A stretch of DNA of 64,000 bases, from positions 1 to 64,000 of the forward strand of contig CAYTGR010000024.1 in NCBI GenBank assembly GCA_964437445.1. Reading direction: 5' to 3'. Of the stretch, positions 49,581 through 57,530 are shown piece after piece. Position 1 is the first letter of the stretch, and each line of letters begins with the position of its first letter. Source of the stretch: CAYTGR01 sp964437445. Its GTDB lineage: Bacteria; Chloroflexota; Anaerolineae; B4-G1; SLSP01. A program made the translations under genes and the position numbers. A model generated the notes under the pieces. It was not told where the DNA came from, searched no databases, and worked only from the letters and a program-made list of their open reading frames with translations.

Positions 49581-50924
49581 CTACTTGAACGTGACATCGG
49601 CCGGCATGCCCGCCTTGAGCCGGTCATCTGAGTCAACGACCAGCCGGATGGCGAAGACGGTGTTCTTGCGCCCTTCCACGGTCTGGACGTTGCGCGGTGT
49701 GAACTCGGCCTGGTCGGAGATGCTGGTCACCTGCGCCCGGAAGCTGACACCGGGGAAAGAATCCACACGGACATCCGCCTCCTGGCCCACAAAAATCTCA
49801 CCATAGCGTTCTTCGGGGACGTACACGGTAATGGTCTTCTCATCCTCCAATCCCAAGACCAGCAGAGTTGCACCGGTCAGGGCGATTTCGCCGGGCTGAA
49901 TGACCCGGGTCAGCACCACCCCGTCGGCCGGCGCCGTGATGGTCAGTTTGGCGATCTGCACATCCAGCCCGGCGAGCGCCGCTTGCGCGGCGGCCACCGC
50001 GCTTTGAGCCTGGTCAACGGCGGCCTGGGCGATGGCCTGGTCGCTGGCGCTGGCCGGCGCTTGCAACCGCGCCAGGTTGGCCCTGGCCAGGTCCAGGCTG
50101 GCCTGCGCCGCCGCCAGGTCGGCAGCGGTGTACGGCTGCTCCAACTGGCTGAGCGTGGCCCTGGCCTGCGCAAGCTGGGCCGCAGCCTGGAGCACGCGCG
50201 CCTGCGCGTTGGGTCCGGCGGTGGCAAGCAAGGCAGCGTAGTTGGCCTCAGCGGCCTGATAGTCCAGTGTGGCAAACTCCAAGGCCTGAGCCTGGGGCAA
50301 CGCCGAGGCGCCCGGGCGCCAGCTCACCGGGTCATAGTTCTGCTGCGCGACTTTCAGGTTCGCCGCGGCCTTATCCAGCAACGCCTGGCTGGCAGCCAGC
50401 TGCGAGTCGGTGACGCCAGCCGCTTTGACGGCCGCCGCGTAAGATTCCTGGGCGCTGGCGACGGCGGCCCGGGCGCTGTTTAATTGCCAGGGTTGCGGCG
50501 GTTGCTTGAGGCGGTCGTAGGCAGCCTGCGCCAGGTCAACCTGGGCCTGGGCCGCGACCAGATCGGCTTCACGCGCGTTGCCGTGCTGCGCCTGTTCCAG
50601 GCGAGCCTGTGCCATGGTCAACGCAGCCTGGGCCTGTTGCAACGCAGCGAGCGCCTGGGCGCGCTGGGCCTGGAGGAGCGCGCCGTCCAGCTGAACGAGC
50701 ACGTCGCCGGCGTGAACAGTATCGCCCTCGCGGGCATGGACCGCCACGACGCGCCCACCTAACTCAGCGCCGATTTGAACCTGGGTGATAGAAATTGTCC
50801 CTGAGGCCGTCAGAACGCCAGCTGTGACCTGGGCCGGGCGAACTTCAAAATACCAATAGCCCAACGCGGCCAGGGCGGCCAATGCCAGCCCACCGGGCAG
50901 GACGCGGCGTATTTTAGAATTCAT
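49581..50924 (-). CDS. HlyD-family periplasmic adaptor (membrane fusion protein)
   Basis: A 447-aa protein with an N-terminal anchor (LPGGLALAALAALGYWYF), the first half of a biotinyl-lipoyl-like domain (ISITQVQIGAELGGRVVAVHAREGDTV), a long Ala/Gln-rich coiled coil of about 230 residues, and the returning lipoyl half plus beta-barrel (LTITAPADGVVLTRVIQPGE). It links exporters to the cell surface in Gram-negative bacteria. The coiled coil is about twice the usual length, which may suit a thicker envelope. GGGGGAGG precedes the ATG at 50924. Confidence 0.9.
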   Translation of the reverse strand: MNSKIRRVLPGGLALAALAALGYWYFEVRPAQVTAGVLTASGTISITQVQIGAELGGRVVAVHAREGDTVHAGDVLVQLDGALLQAQRAQALAALQQAQAALTMAQARLEQAQHGNAREADLVAAQAQVDLAQAAYDRLKQPPQPWQLNSARAAVASAQESYAAAVKAAGVTDSQLAASQALLDKAAANLKVAQQNYDPVSWRPGASALPQAQALEFATLDYQAAEANYAALLATAGPNAQARVLQAAAQLAQARATLSQLEQPYTAADLAAAQASLDLARANLARLQAPASASDQAIAQAAVDQAQSAVAAAQAALAGLDVQIAKLTITAPADGVVLTRVIQPGEIALTGATLLVLGLEDEKTITVYVPEERYGEIFVGQEADVRVDSFPGVSFRAQVTSISDQAEFTPRNVQTVEGRKNTVFAIRLVVDSDDRLKAGMPADVTFK

Positions 50925-50957
50925 CGGAACCTCCCCCTTGGATGTGCACACGGTTGC

Positions 50958-52085
50958 TCAGTCCAGGCGTTTGCGGATGCGCATGGCAGCCGCGCCCATG
51001 ATGACTGCGCCGAAAATAGCCAGGGCAATAATTTCGTCCTGGATGCTGCTGAGGCCTACTCCCTTGAGCATCAACACGCGGATAATGATCAAGAAATAGC
51101 GCATGGGGATCAAGTACGATAGGCCCTGCAAAATCAGCGGGAAGTTGTTGATCGGGAATAAAAACCCCGACAGAAAAATGCCCGGCAGCAGGGTCATGAA
51201 GACGGTCAACATGGCTTCTTGCTGCGTTTTTGCCACACTGGAGGCCAGCAGGCCGACCCCCAGCCCTGAAAACAGGAACAGCACGCAGGAGCAGGCGATC
51301 AGCAACAGGGAGCCGCGCACCGGCACGCCAAAGATCCAATGCCCAAAGGCGATGACTTCACACGCATCAAACAAACCCAGGATCACATACGGCAGGATTT
51401 TGCCTACCACCAGCTCTAGCTGGCGGATGGGCGTGACGATCAGCTGCTCAATCGTGCCAAACTCCCGTTCGCGCACCACAGCAAAAGCCGTCAGCAGACC
51501 GGTGATGGCGTAGAGGATCATGGCGATGACGCCGGGGATCATGAAGTAAGCCGAAACCATATCCGGGTTGTACCACACTGTAGTACGTACCTCGACTGGG
51601 AACTGCACTTTCCAGCTCAACCCGCTGCGGGCGAGCTTTTGCACCATCAACTCGGTGGCATGGTTTTGGGCGATGAGCATCGCCGCCGAAAGGGCCGTGC
51701 TGGCAATGGTGGGGTCCGATCCATCCAGGATGAAGCTAACCTGGGCCTGTCCCTGGCGCAGGCGGACGGCGTAGTCAGGCGGGATCACCAGCCCCACGCC
51801 GACCTGGCCCTTTTCAATCAGATCAGTCAGCTCGGCGTTGGTATTGACCGCATAAGCCAGGACGAAATAATCGGTTGTCTGGTAAGCATCCAGCAAGGCG
51901 GTGGATTCAACGCTGTGACTCTGGTCAAAGACGGCGATGGGCATATATTTCACATCATTGGAAAAAACATAACTGAGCAGCACCATCTGCACCAGGGGAA
52001 CCAGTAAGACCAAAGCCAGCATCCGTTTGTCACGAAATAGCTGGATAAATTCTTTGCGCAGGATGGCGATCAGGCGTGATTTCAT
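50958..52085 (-). CDS. ABC-2 type exporter permease (YbhR/YbhS-like)
   Basis: A 375-aa membrane subunit. Helix 1 (MLALVLLVPLVQMVLLSYVF) is followed by an extracytoplasmic domain of about 150 residues (PIAVFDQSHSVEST through TVWYNPDM), then five helices. EREFGTIEQLIVTPIRQLELVVGK is the classic ABC-2 coupling segment. E. coli YbhS and YbhR are a pair, but only one permease gene is here, so a homodimer is likely. It overlaps the TetR gene as ATGA (52082-52085). Confidence 0.93.
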   Translation of the reverse strand: MKSRLIAILRKEFIQLFRDKRMLALVLLVPLVQMVLLSYVFSNDVKYMPIAVFDQSHSVESTALLDAYQTTDYFVLAYAVNTNAELTDLIEKGQVGVGLVIPPDYAVRLRQGQAQVSFILDGSDPTIASTALSAAMLIAQNHATELMVQKLARSGLSWKVQFPVEVRTTVWYNPDMVSAYFMIPGVIAMILYAITGLLTAFAVVREREFGTIEQLIVTPIRQLELVVGKILPYVILGLFDACEVIAFGHWIFGVPVRGSLLLIACSCVLFLFSGLGVGLLASSVAKTQQEAMLTVFMTLLPGIFLSGFLFPINNFPLILQGLSYLIPMRYFLIIIRVLMLKGVGLSSIQDEIIALAIFGAVIMGAAAMRIRKRLD

Positions 52086-52711
52086 GGTTTCTCCGCTTTC
52101 AAGATGCCATGCAGGAAGATCTCAACATACGGTTCCAGGGTGCCCGGCCCCGCAACGGAAGCGATGAGCGGATCGAGCGCCGGGAAAGCGTTCCGGTCGA
52201 GGGCAGTTTGGGCCAGGTAGTATGAGATGAAAATGCCCACGAATGACAGCAAGATGGCCTGAGGCGGCAGAGCGCGCAGTTCGCCCTTATCCTTGCCAAA
52301 ACGCTCAATCAACGGCAACACCTGCGGGATGATGGTGCGCGCCAGATGTGGCGCGTGCAGGCCCTGGAACTCGCTGATTTCAATGAAAACCAGCTTGAGA
52401 AAGTCGGGCCGCCGGCCCAGCTCAGCGGTGATGGTGCGGGCGGCGTTACGCACAAACTCCTCCGGCGAATCGCCCTCAGAACTGTTCAGAATGTCCAGCA
52501 TCTGGCGGTAGGGATGCTGATCCAGTAACACCTGGGTGAAAATCGCTTCCTTGCTGGTGAAGTGGTTGTAGATGCCACTCAGAGAGGTGTTGGATCGTCG
52601 GGCGATCTGGCGCATGGAGGTGGCGTGGAAGCCCTGCTCTATGAACAGACTGCAAGCGGCTGTGAGGATGGCTTGTTTTGTGCTCTCGCCTTTGGTGAGG
52701 GTGGTGTCCAT
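52082..52711 (-). CDS. TetR family repressor of the exporter operon
   Basis: A 209-aa regulator with an N-terminal TetR helix-turn-helix (about 10-57; ILTAACSLFIEQGFHATSMRQIARRSNTSLSGIYNHFTSKEAIF, seen in pieces) and a helical ligand domain. It is the first gene of a five-gene unit (repressor, permease, adaptor, two ATPases), like CecR and ybhGFSR in E. coli. A palindromic operator and strong promoter lie directly upstream, so it should repress itself and the exporter until a toxic ligand binds. Confidence 0.93.
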   Translation of the reverse strand: MDTTLTKGESTKQAILTAACSLFIEQGFHATSMRQIARRSNTSLSGIYNHFTSKEAIFTQVLLDQHPYRQMLDILNSSEGDSPEEFVRNAARTITAELGRRPDFLKLVFIEISEFQGLHAPHLARTIIPQVLPLIERFGKDKGELRALPPQAILLSFVGIFISYYLAQTALDRNAFPALDPLIASVAGPGTLEPYVEIFLHGILKAEKP

Positions 52712-52732
52712 TGCACGCTACCTTTCACAAAA

Positions 52733-52784
52733 GATACGAACGAACGTTCGTATCAATAATAGCGCAAAGTCCAGCGCCTGTCAA
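52733..52784 (-). promoter_or_regulatory. Exporter operon promoter with TetR operator
   Basis: On the minus strand TTGACA (52779-52784), 17 bases, TATTAT (52756-52761). Immediately downstream, covering the start of transcription, half-sites GATACGAAC (52733-52741) and GTTCGTATC (52746-52754) form a perfect palindrome with a 4-base centre. Confidence 0.85.
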
Positions 52785-52813
52785 CAGGTCGTCAACGTGA
52801 TCCGCAGTCATAC

Positions 52814-52848
52814 AAAACCGGGGGCATCTTTTAGATGCCCCCGGTTTT
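52814..52848 (-). terminator. Terminator after tRNA-Ser
   Basis: A perfect 15-bp stem (52814-52828 with 52834-52848) with a 5-base loop. On the minus strand it begins 1 base after the tRNA CCA end and finishes in GGTTTTG. Being symmetric with A and T ends, it might work in both directions. Confidence 0.8.
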
Positions 52849-52849
52849 C

Positions 52850-52939
52850 TGGCGGAGAGGGTGGGATTTGAACCCACGGTACCTTTCGGTACACGCGCTC
52901 TCCAGGCGCGCGCGTTAGGCCGGACTACGCTACCTCTCC
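52850..52939 (-). tRNA. tRNA-Ser (anticodon GGA)
   Basis: A 90-base type II tRNA on the minus strand. Acceptor arm GGAGAGG pairs with CCTCTCC, followed by discriminator G and an encoded CCA (52850-52852). The anticodon loop reads CCTGGAGAG with anticodon GGA, which reads UCC and UCU codons. A long variable arm (TGTACCGAAAGGTAC) and a T arm with GGTTCAAATCC are present, all as expected for serine tRNA. Confidence 0.95.
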
Positions 52940-52967
52940 CTGCTGGCTATGCCCAGACTTGGCGAAG

Positions 52968-52995
52968 ATTATAGCACAGGCAAGGGATTTGACAA
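52968..52995 (-). promoter_or_regulatory. tRNA-Ser promoter
   Basis: On the minus strand TTGTCA (52990-52995), 16 bases, TATAAT (52968-52973), with the tRNA 5' end 29 bases downstream of the -10 box. Confidence 0.7.
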
Positions 52996-53094
52996 GCATC
53001 GTTGGATTGCCCAAGGGCTCACCGCGGCCCTGCAAACCTACTGCCTCATTGCAGTCTTGATTCACCACGGTTCAAGGTGGTGTCATCCAGGTGA

Positions 53095-53123
53095 TTGACT
53101 GGGAACGGAAACGAGCGTAAAAT
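53095..53123 (+). promoter_or_regulatory. Promoter of the GNAT acetyltransferase gene
   Basis: TTGACT (53095-53100), exactly 17 bases, TAAAAT (53118-53123). The leader to the ATG at 53254 is about 125 bases. The rest of the gap 52996-53253 contains no gene. Confidence 0.65.
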
Positions 53124-53253
53124 TTTAACAGGCCCTACAAAATCATCTCCCATGCAAGCCGGATTTACAGATAGCCGGACCAAGAGGGCCTACCCCTCGC
53201 CTGGCGGTTGCGTCCGCGCAACGGGTTGCCAATATGAAAGGAGTGGTTGTCCC

Positions 53254-54102
53254 ATGACCATTTTTATCCGTGATTTAGCAGATGCTGATATGGAGACAGC
53301 CGATGCAATGCTGAAACTGGCCTTTCGGAACTCAGTCAGTCGGCTTCATGATCTTGAGCTCTATCGTCAGATACAACCCGATGGGTGGTTCGTCGCGTTA
53401 CAGGAAGAACGTCTCGTGGGGATGGTGGGGGCCACCCATTATGGAGCATTCGCGCACGTGGGACTGATGGCAGTGCACCCCGATGTCCAGCGCCAAGGGA
53501 TCGGTTTCACGCTGATGCAGTTTTTGCTTACCAGACTTGAGCAGCAACAGGTCCCCCTGGTCTTGTTGGATGCCAGCAAAATGGGACGCCCGTTATACGA
53601 CAAATTAGGCTTTGTGGCCTATGATGAGACGCTTGTGTTTCAACGTCAAAGCAATGCCGCCACGTTAGCCCGACCGCCCCACATTCAGGCTATCTCTACG
53701 CGAGAACTGGATGAATTGGTCCAATGGGATACGGACGTTTTTGGAGCCAACCGGCGCAAGGTATTTCAGGTTTTATTGGATCATTTTCCAGGGCGCGCCT
53801 TTACACAACGGGATGCGGACGGGCGGCTGATGGGATATCTCTTTGCGCAAGAGAATCGGATCGGGCCGTGGGTGATGCTTCAACCGTGCAGCGCAGAAGA
53901 GCTGTTACAGGCCGCCCTGGCCCTGCCGTATGAGGAAACGGTTACGGTGGCTGTCCCAGCAGGGAATCAGGCAGCGGTAAAGCTGTTGCAACGCCATGGG
54001 TTTGAGCAGGTCCGTGCCAATCGGCACATGGGCAAGGGGCCCGGGGAACCTCCCGGTCAGCGTCAGAAGATCTATGCCCAAACGAGCCTGGCGTTAGGCT
54101 GA
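53254..54102 (+). CDS. GNAT family N-acetyltransferase with two domains
   Basis: A 282-aa protein. The first half is a complete GNAT fold: acetyl-CoA loop VHPDVQRQGIGFTLMQFLL (Q/RxxGxG/A type), preceded by the beta strand HVGLMAV. The second half (about 150-275) has a degenerate acetyltransferase-like fold ending in VPAGNQAAVKLLQRHGFEQVR, as in the two-domain GNAT proteins with an Acetyltransf_18-like end. Small amines or antibiotics are possible substrates. The ATG at 53254 is chosen with AAAGGAG 10 bases upstream. The block that starts here is less GC-rich than its surroundings. Confidence 0.85.
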   Translation: MTIFIRDLADADMETADAMLKLAFRNSVSRLHDLELYRQIQPDGWFVALQEERLVGMVGATHYGAFAHVGLMAVHPDVQRQGIGFTLMQFLLTRLEQQQVPLVLLDASKMGRPLYDKLGFVAYDETLVFQRQSNAATLARPPHIQAISTRELDELVQWDTDVFGANRRKVFQVLLDHFPGRAFTQRDADGRLMGYLFAQENRIGPWVMLQPCSAEELLQAALALPYEETVTVAVPAGNQAAVKLLQRHGFEQVRANRHMGKGPGEPPGQRQKIYAQTSLALG

Positions 54103-54196
54103 GTGTAAAATTTAGGATAGGGTGGACCGGTCCCCTCGCTGCCACGAGCCAACCCTTCGGGCTGCCGGGTTGTGGCAAACAAGGAGAAACCAAGAA

Positions 54197-54595
54197 ATGC
54201 CAATGAAACAAGCGTTGCTGAATCGAATAAGGGTAATCAACAAATACGTGACGAACAAGCTATTGATCCATGTGGCCGGGAAGCGATTCGGCCATTTCGC
54301 GATCCTGAGTCATGTCGGTCGCAAAAGTGGAAAACTGTATAGAATTCCTATCATCGCCGAGCCGCTGCAAGATGGATTCGTGATTGCACTGACGTACGGT
54401 AAAGAAGTGGATTGGTATAAAAATATAGCAGCAAAAGGGAGTTGTTCTCTGCGGTGGAAGAATAGAGATTATCTCCTCGTCCATCCTGAATTCATTGATC
54501 AAGAGAGCGGATTGACAGCCTTCCCGGCCATGCTGCGAGCGATTTTGAGAAAGATGGGCATCCAGTATTACTTGAGGCTGGAGATACAGCCCTAA
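54197..54595 (+). CDS. DDN-like deazaflavin/flavin-dependent reductase
   Basis: A 132-aa split-barrel protein. FAILSHVGRKSGKLYRIPI and GFVIALTYGKEVDWYKNIAA match the family that includes the F420-dependent nitroreductase Ddn (nitroreductase/deazaflavin-dependent, PF04075 type). Members use F420 or a flavin to reduce quinones or nitro compounds. The cofactor cannot be told from sequence alone. AAGGAG lies 10 bases before the ATG at 54197. Confidence 0.82.
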   Translation: MPMKQALLNRIRVINKYVTNKLLIHVAGKRFGHFAILSHVGRKSGKLYRIPIIAEPLQDGFVIALTYGKEVDWYKNIAAKGSCSLRWKNRDYLLVHPEFIDQESGLTAFPAMLRAILRKMGIQYYLRLEIQP

Positions 54596-54742
54596 ACACG
54601 CCAAGCGGCCCAATCCCTCCATCCAACCGCCAGAGCCAGGCAGTTCCCGTCTTGACGTTGGCTTTAGTTCGCCTGTTGCGCCGAGCGAGTGGTACGGAGT
54701 GTGGGGCCACAAAGAAGACGTTATTGAAAGTGAGGTGTTGCT

Positions 54743-55947
54743 ATGAAGATTCCACCCAAAATCCGACAGCAAATTCTGGAAGTTCGGCGAAACAATCCAC
54801 AATTAACGGCCAATATGTCAGATGAAGATATTGTTCTCCTTTTCATGCAAGCCGATCTGACGCTGGAACATGACAAGCCAATGACTTTTTTGTCCAGCGT
54901 CCAGAAGAAGCTCACAAATCAGCCGGTGCACCAGACCCGTTCACCATGTCTGCTCATGAATGTGGAGTATATGGCGAACAGCTGCTCGCCGCGGGCCGCT
55001 GGTTTGAAGCTGAAAGATACTTTCTGGCACAATTGGAAAGAGGCAAAGAAGAAGCCAATCTTGACCAGCAGGCGATCGCATATAGCTCACTGGGAACGCT
55101 CTACTGTTTCCGCGGCAATATGGACCAGGCCATGATGCTCTACAATCACGCACTGTCACTGGCCAAACAGGTTCACAATTTGCACCTGATTGGGATGATT
55201 TACAACGATGTGGGTGAGGTATATCGCAAGCAGGGAGACTACCCCCAGGCAATTGTGTATTACAGCAAGAGTCTGGAAATTGCCGCAAACATGGGGGATG
55301 AGGAAAATCTGGCAGTCGTCTATGGCAATCTCGGGATTGTCCACAAGAACCAGGGCCAATTTGAGCAGGCTATTCAGGCTTATGAAAAAAGTCTGGTGTA
55401 TAGCATCAGACAGGGGATTGACCGCTTGACAGCCAACCAATACGGTAACCTCGGTGTAGTCTACGGACTGGAAGGCCGCTATGCCGAGGCCATCGAGATG
55501 CACGAGAAAAGCTTGGAGATCTGCCTGCGTCTTGGGGCACAGAAGGGGGTCGCCAATGCCTATGTCAATCTAGGTATGATCCAGATTGAACTCGGCAACG
55601 ATCCTGCCGCCAGGGAAATGCATCAAAAGGCGCTGGAAATCATGCAGCGCATGGGCGATGAGCCAGGCATCGCGCTTATTTACGGAAATCTTGGCGTTCT
55701 AAACCAAAGGGCAGGGGATGCGGAACAAGCAGTGGAATTTTATCAACGAGCACTGACGATATTAGAGCGCATTGGGGATAAGCACAACGCTGCCAGGTAC
55801 TACAACAATCTGGGATTGCTTTACTATGATCAGGGGCTGCTCGCCCAGGCTCGCGTACATTTACAGAAGGCTCAAACTCTGTTTGAAATGGTAGGCGATG
55901 AACAGCATGTATGGAAAGTACAGCAAGAATTGCAGAGATGTGGGTGA
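54743..55947 (+). CDS. TPR protein, reading frame broken by a -1 shift
   Basis: The N-terminal frame (ATG at 54743, GAGGT upstream) gives about 50 credible residues (IRQQILEVRRNNPQLTANM, DEDIVLLFMQADLTLE). At the T-run 54886-54891 the natural continuation lies in the -1 frame (VQRPEEAHKSAGAPDPF, then the TPR part from 54946). That part holds about seven tetratricopeptide repeats of the Rapsyn/LGN type, e.g. AIVYYSKSLEIAANMGDEENLAVVYGNLG. The sequence ACTTTTTTG contains a T-TTT-TTG slippery heptamer in the right frame. It is either programmed frameshifting, a real mutation, or a homopolymer read error. There is no ribosome-binding site before the ATG at 54946. TPR proteins bind protein partners; the partner is unknown. 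Confidence 0.7.
54883..54892 (+). other. Slippery heptamer / frameshift point in the TPR gene
   Basis: Zero-frame codons ACT TTT TTG make the heptamer T-TTT-TTG. After a -1 slip the ribosome reads GTC CAG CGT and joins the TPR frame. A single missing T in the run would give the same effect. Confidence 0.55.
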
Positions 55948-56052
55948 AGCAAAGACATGGCAATTTCACCCATGATCCAAGCACGCAGCCCAATACGGGC
56001 TGCAGGCGACACGGTTGGGCGTACATGGAGTGAGAATCCACATTACGGAAAA

Positions 56053-56616
56053 ATGGTTCACGCTGAAGATGTAATCAACATTTACCAACGCTTATTGGCC
56101 CATGGCATTCAGGTCTGGCTGACCGGTGGCTGGGGAATTGATGCCTTGCTCGGAGAGCAAACGCGTCCGCACAAGGATCTTGACATCATCGTGCTGCTGG
56201 ATGACATCGTCCAAATGCGCGAATTTTTGGAGCGCGACGGATACGGCTTGAAGGAGCTCTGGTCCGAGAACAGCTGGGTGGTGGATTCGCAGGGAACCGA
56301 GACAGCTACAGCCTTTGTGCTGCGGGATCCGAAGGGGCGTGAGGTGGATGCGCACGCAATGCGTCTTGACGATCAGGGCAACGGGATTCCGGCCTGGGTA
56401 AACGACGAAGGGCTTGTTTTCAGAAAAGAGGATCTCGCCGGAGAGGGCCTGGTTGCCGGGGTTGTAATCCGTTGCCTCTCCCCTGAGATGCAGATGTTGT
56501 GTCACACGGGCTACGAGCTCCCAGACCAGCATCTGCGTGATCTGGAGCTGCTCCATGAGAAATTTGGGGTTGAGTACCCCGCTGAGTATTCTCGCCGCCG
56601 ACCATCAGGAGCCTGA
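56053..56616 (+). CDS. Lincosamide/aminoglycoside nucleotidyltransferase-like protein
   Basis: A 187-aa nucleotidyltransferase-fold protein. VWLTGGWGIDALLGEQTRPHKDLDIIV holds the GG-W-D-x-D core that binds nucleotide and metal (pattern GGWGIDxLxG...HxDLD), as in LnuA/LinA and ANT(2'')-type enzymes that adenylylate antibiotics. VDAHAMRLDDQGNG fits the third carboxylate. The ATG at 56053 matches the start of relatives. A frame from 55957 adds 32 unlikely residues. The ribosome-binding site is poor (GGAAAA). Antibiotic resistance cannot be assumed; many homologues are housekeeping. Confidence 0.82.
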   Translation: MVHAEDVINIYQRLLAHGIQVWLTGGWGIDALLGEQTRPHKDLDIIVLLDDIVQMREFLERDGYGLKELWSENSWVVDSQGTETATAFVLRDPKGREVDAHAMRLDDQGNGIPAWVNDEGLVFRKEDLAGEGLVAGVVIRCLSPEMQMLCHTGYELPDQHLRDLELLHEKFGVEYPAEYSRRRPSGA

Positions 56617-56650
56617 GCGGTGCTTGCCTGACGTAAGGAGTTGAAAGACA

Positions 56651-57490
56651 ATGAATACCCATCAAGACCGCCCCACCGGTTTACCCATCCGGCGCAACCT
56701 CACGGCCTTTTATGCCCTCTCCCTTCTCGTGGCCATCCTCATGGCGCTGGTCTCCGCCGCCGGGATTCTGTACCGTGCTATCGTCTATCCCACAGAAGCG
56801 TTGCTGCAGACGTTCGTCCCCAACGACGTGGTCAATCTCTTCATCGGGCTGCCAATCTTACTGGGCTCAATGGGGTTAGCATGGCGTGGCAAGTTAGTTG
56901 GATTACTCTGCTGGACAGGGGCGCTTTTCTTCGTGCTCTACAATTACATCGCCTATGTCTTTGCCATGCCGCTGAACTGGGCCTTTCTCTTGCACCTCAC
57001 GTTGGCTATGCTGAGTGCGTATACACTCAGCGGCCTGGTCGCCAGCATAGACGGAAAGGTTGTACAGCAGCGACTCAGCGGCGCGGTACCCGAAAAATTC
57101 GCCGGGGGAGTCTTAGCGGGGTGTGGCCTTTTGTTCCTTTTGCGGGCGATGGGTGTCATCATCAATGCTCTCAGCAGTGGAACTCTGATCGCTGAAACCG
57201 ACCTCGCGGTCAACGTCTCGGATTTCTTTATCTCACCCGCATTGGTTGTGGGGGGCCTCCTGCTTTGGCGGCGTCAAGAATTCGGATATGTGACCGGCTT
57301 GGGGCTGCTCTTTCAGGTCAGCATGTTGTTCATGGCGTTGGTTATCTTTTTGCTGCTCCAACCGCTCTTAACCACCGTGCCCTTCGCGGCAACCGATGTG
57401 ATCGTGGTCCTGGTAATGGGGCTTATTTGCTTTGTTCCGTTCGTGCTCTTTGCGCGAGGGGTAATAGCAAAACAGAGTCCGTCCCCATGA
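56651..57490 (+). CDS. Multi-pass membrane protein of unknown function
   Basis: A 279-aa protein with about eight helices (e.g. FYALSLLVAILMALVSAAGILY, LVVGGLLLWRRQEFGYVTGLGLLFQ). No transport or enzyme motif is seen. TAAGGAG lies 9 bases before the ATG. It is the last gene of the plus-strand accessory block and meets the DUF5107-type gene tail to tail 40 bases later. Function unknown. Confidence 0.75.
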   Translation: MNTHQDRPTGLPIRRNLTAFYALSLLVAILMALVSAAGILYRAIVYPTEALLQTFVPNDVVNLFIGLPILLGSMGLAWRGKLVGLLCWTGALFFVLYNYIAYVFAMPLNWAFLLHLTLAMLSAYTLSGLVASIDGKVVQQRLSGAVPEKFAGGVLAGCGLLFLLRAMGVIINALSSGTLIAETDLAVNVSDFFISPALVVGGLLLWRRQEFGYVTGLGLLFQVSMLFMALVIFLLLQPLLTTVPFAATDVIVVLVMGLICFVPFVLFARGVIAKQSPSP

Positions 57491-57530
57491 AAACGGACTG
57501 CGAGAAAGGCCAGGAGCGGACTCCGTAAAA

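Noticed and set aside
52850..52939. tRNA gene as an integration site for the accessory block
   Set aside because: The block lies on the 5' side of the tRNA and no duplicate of its 3' end or integrase gene was found.
54946..55947. TPR protein as an independent gene from ATG 54946
   Set aside because: No ribosome-binding site precedes that ATG, and sensible coding extends upstream of it in the same frame to the slippery site.
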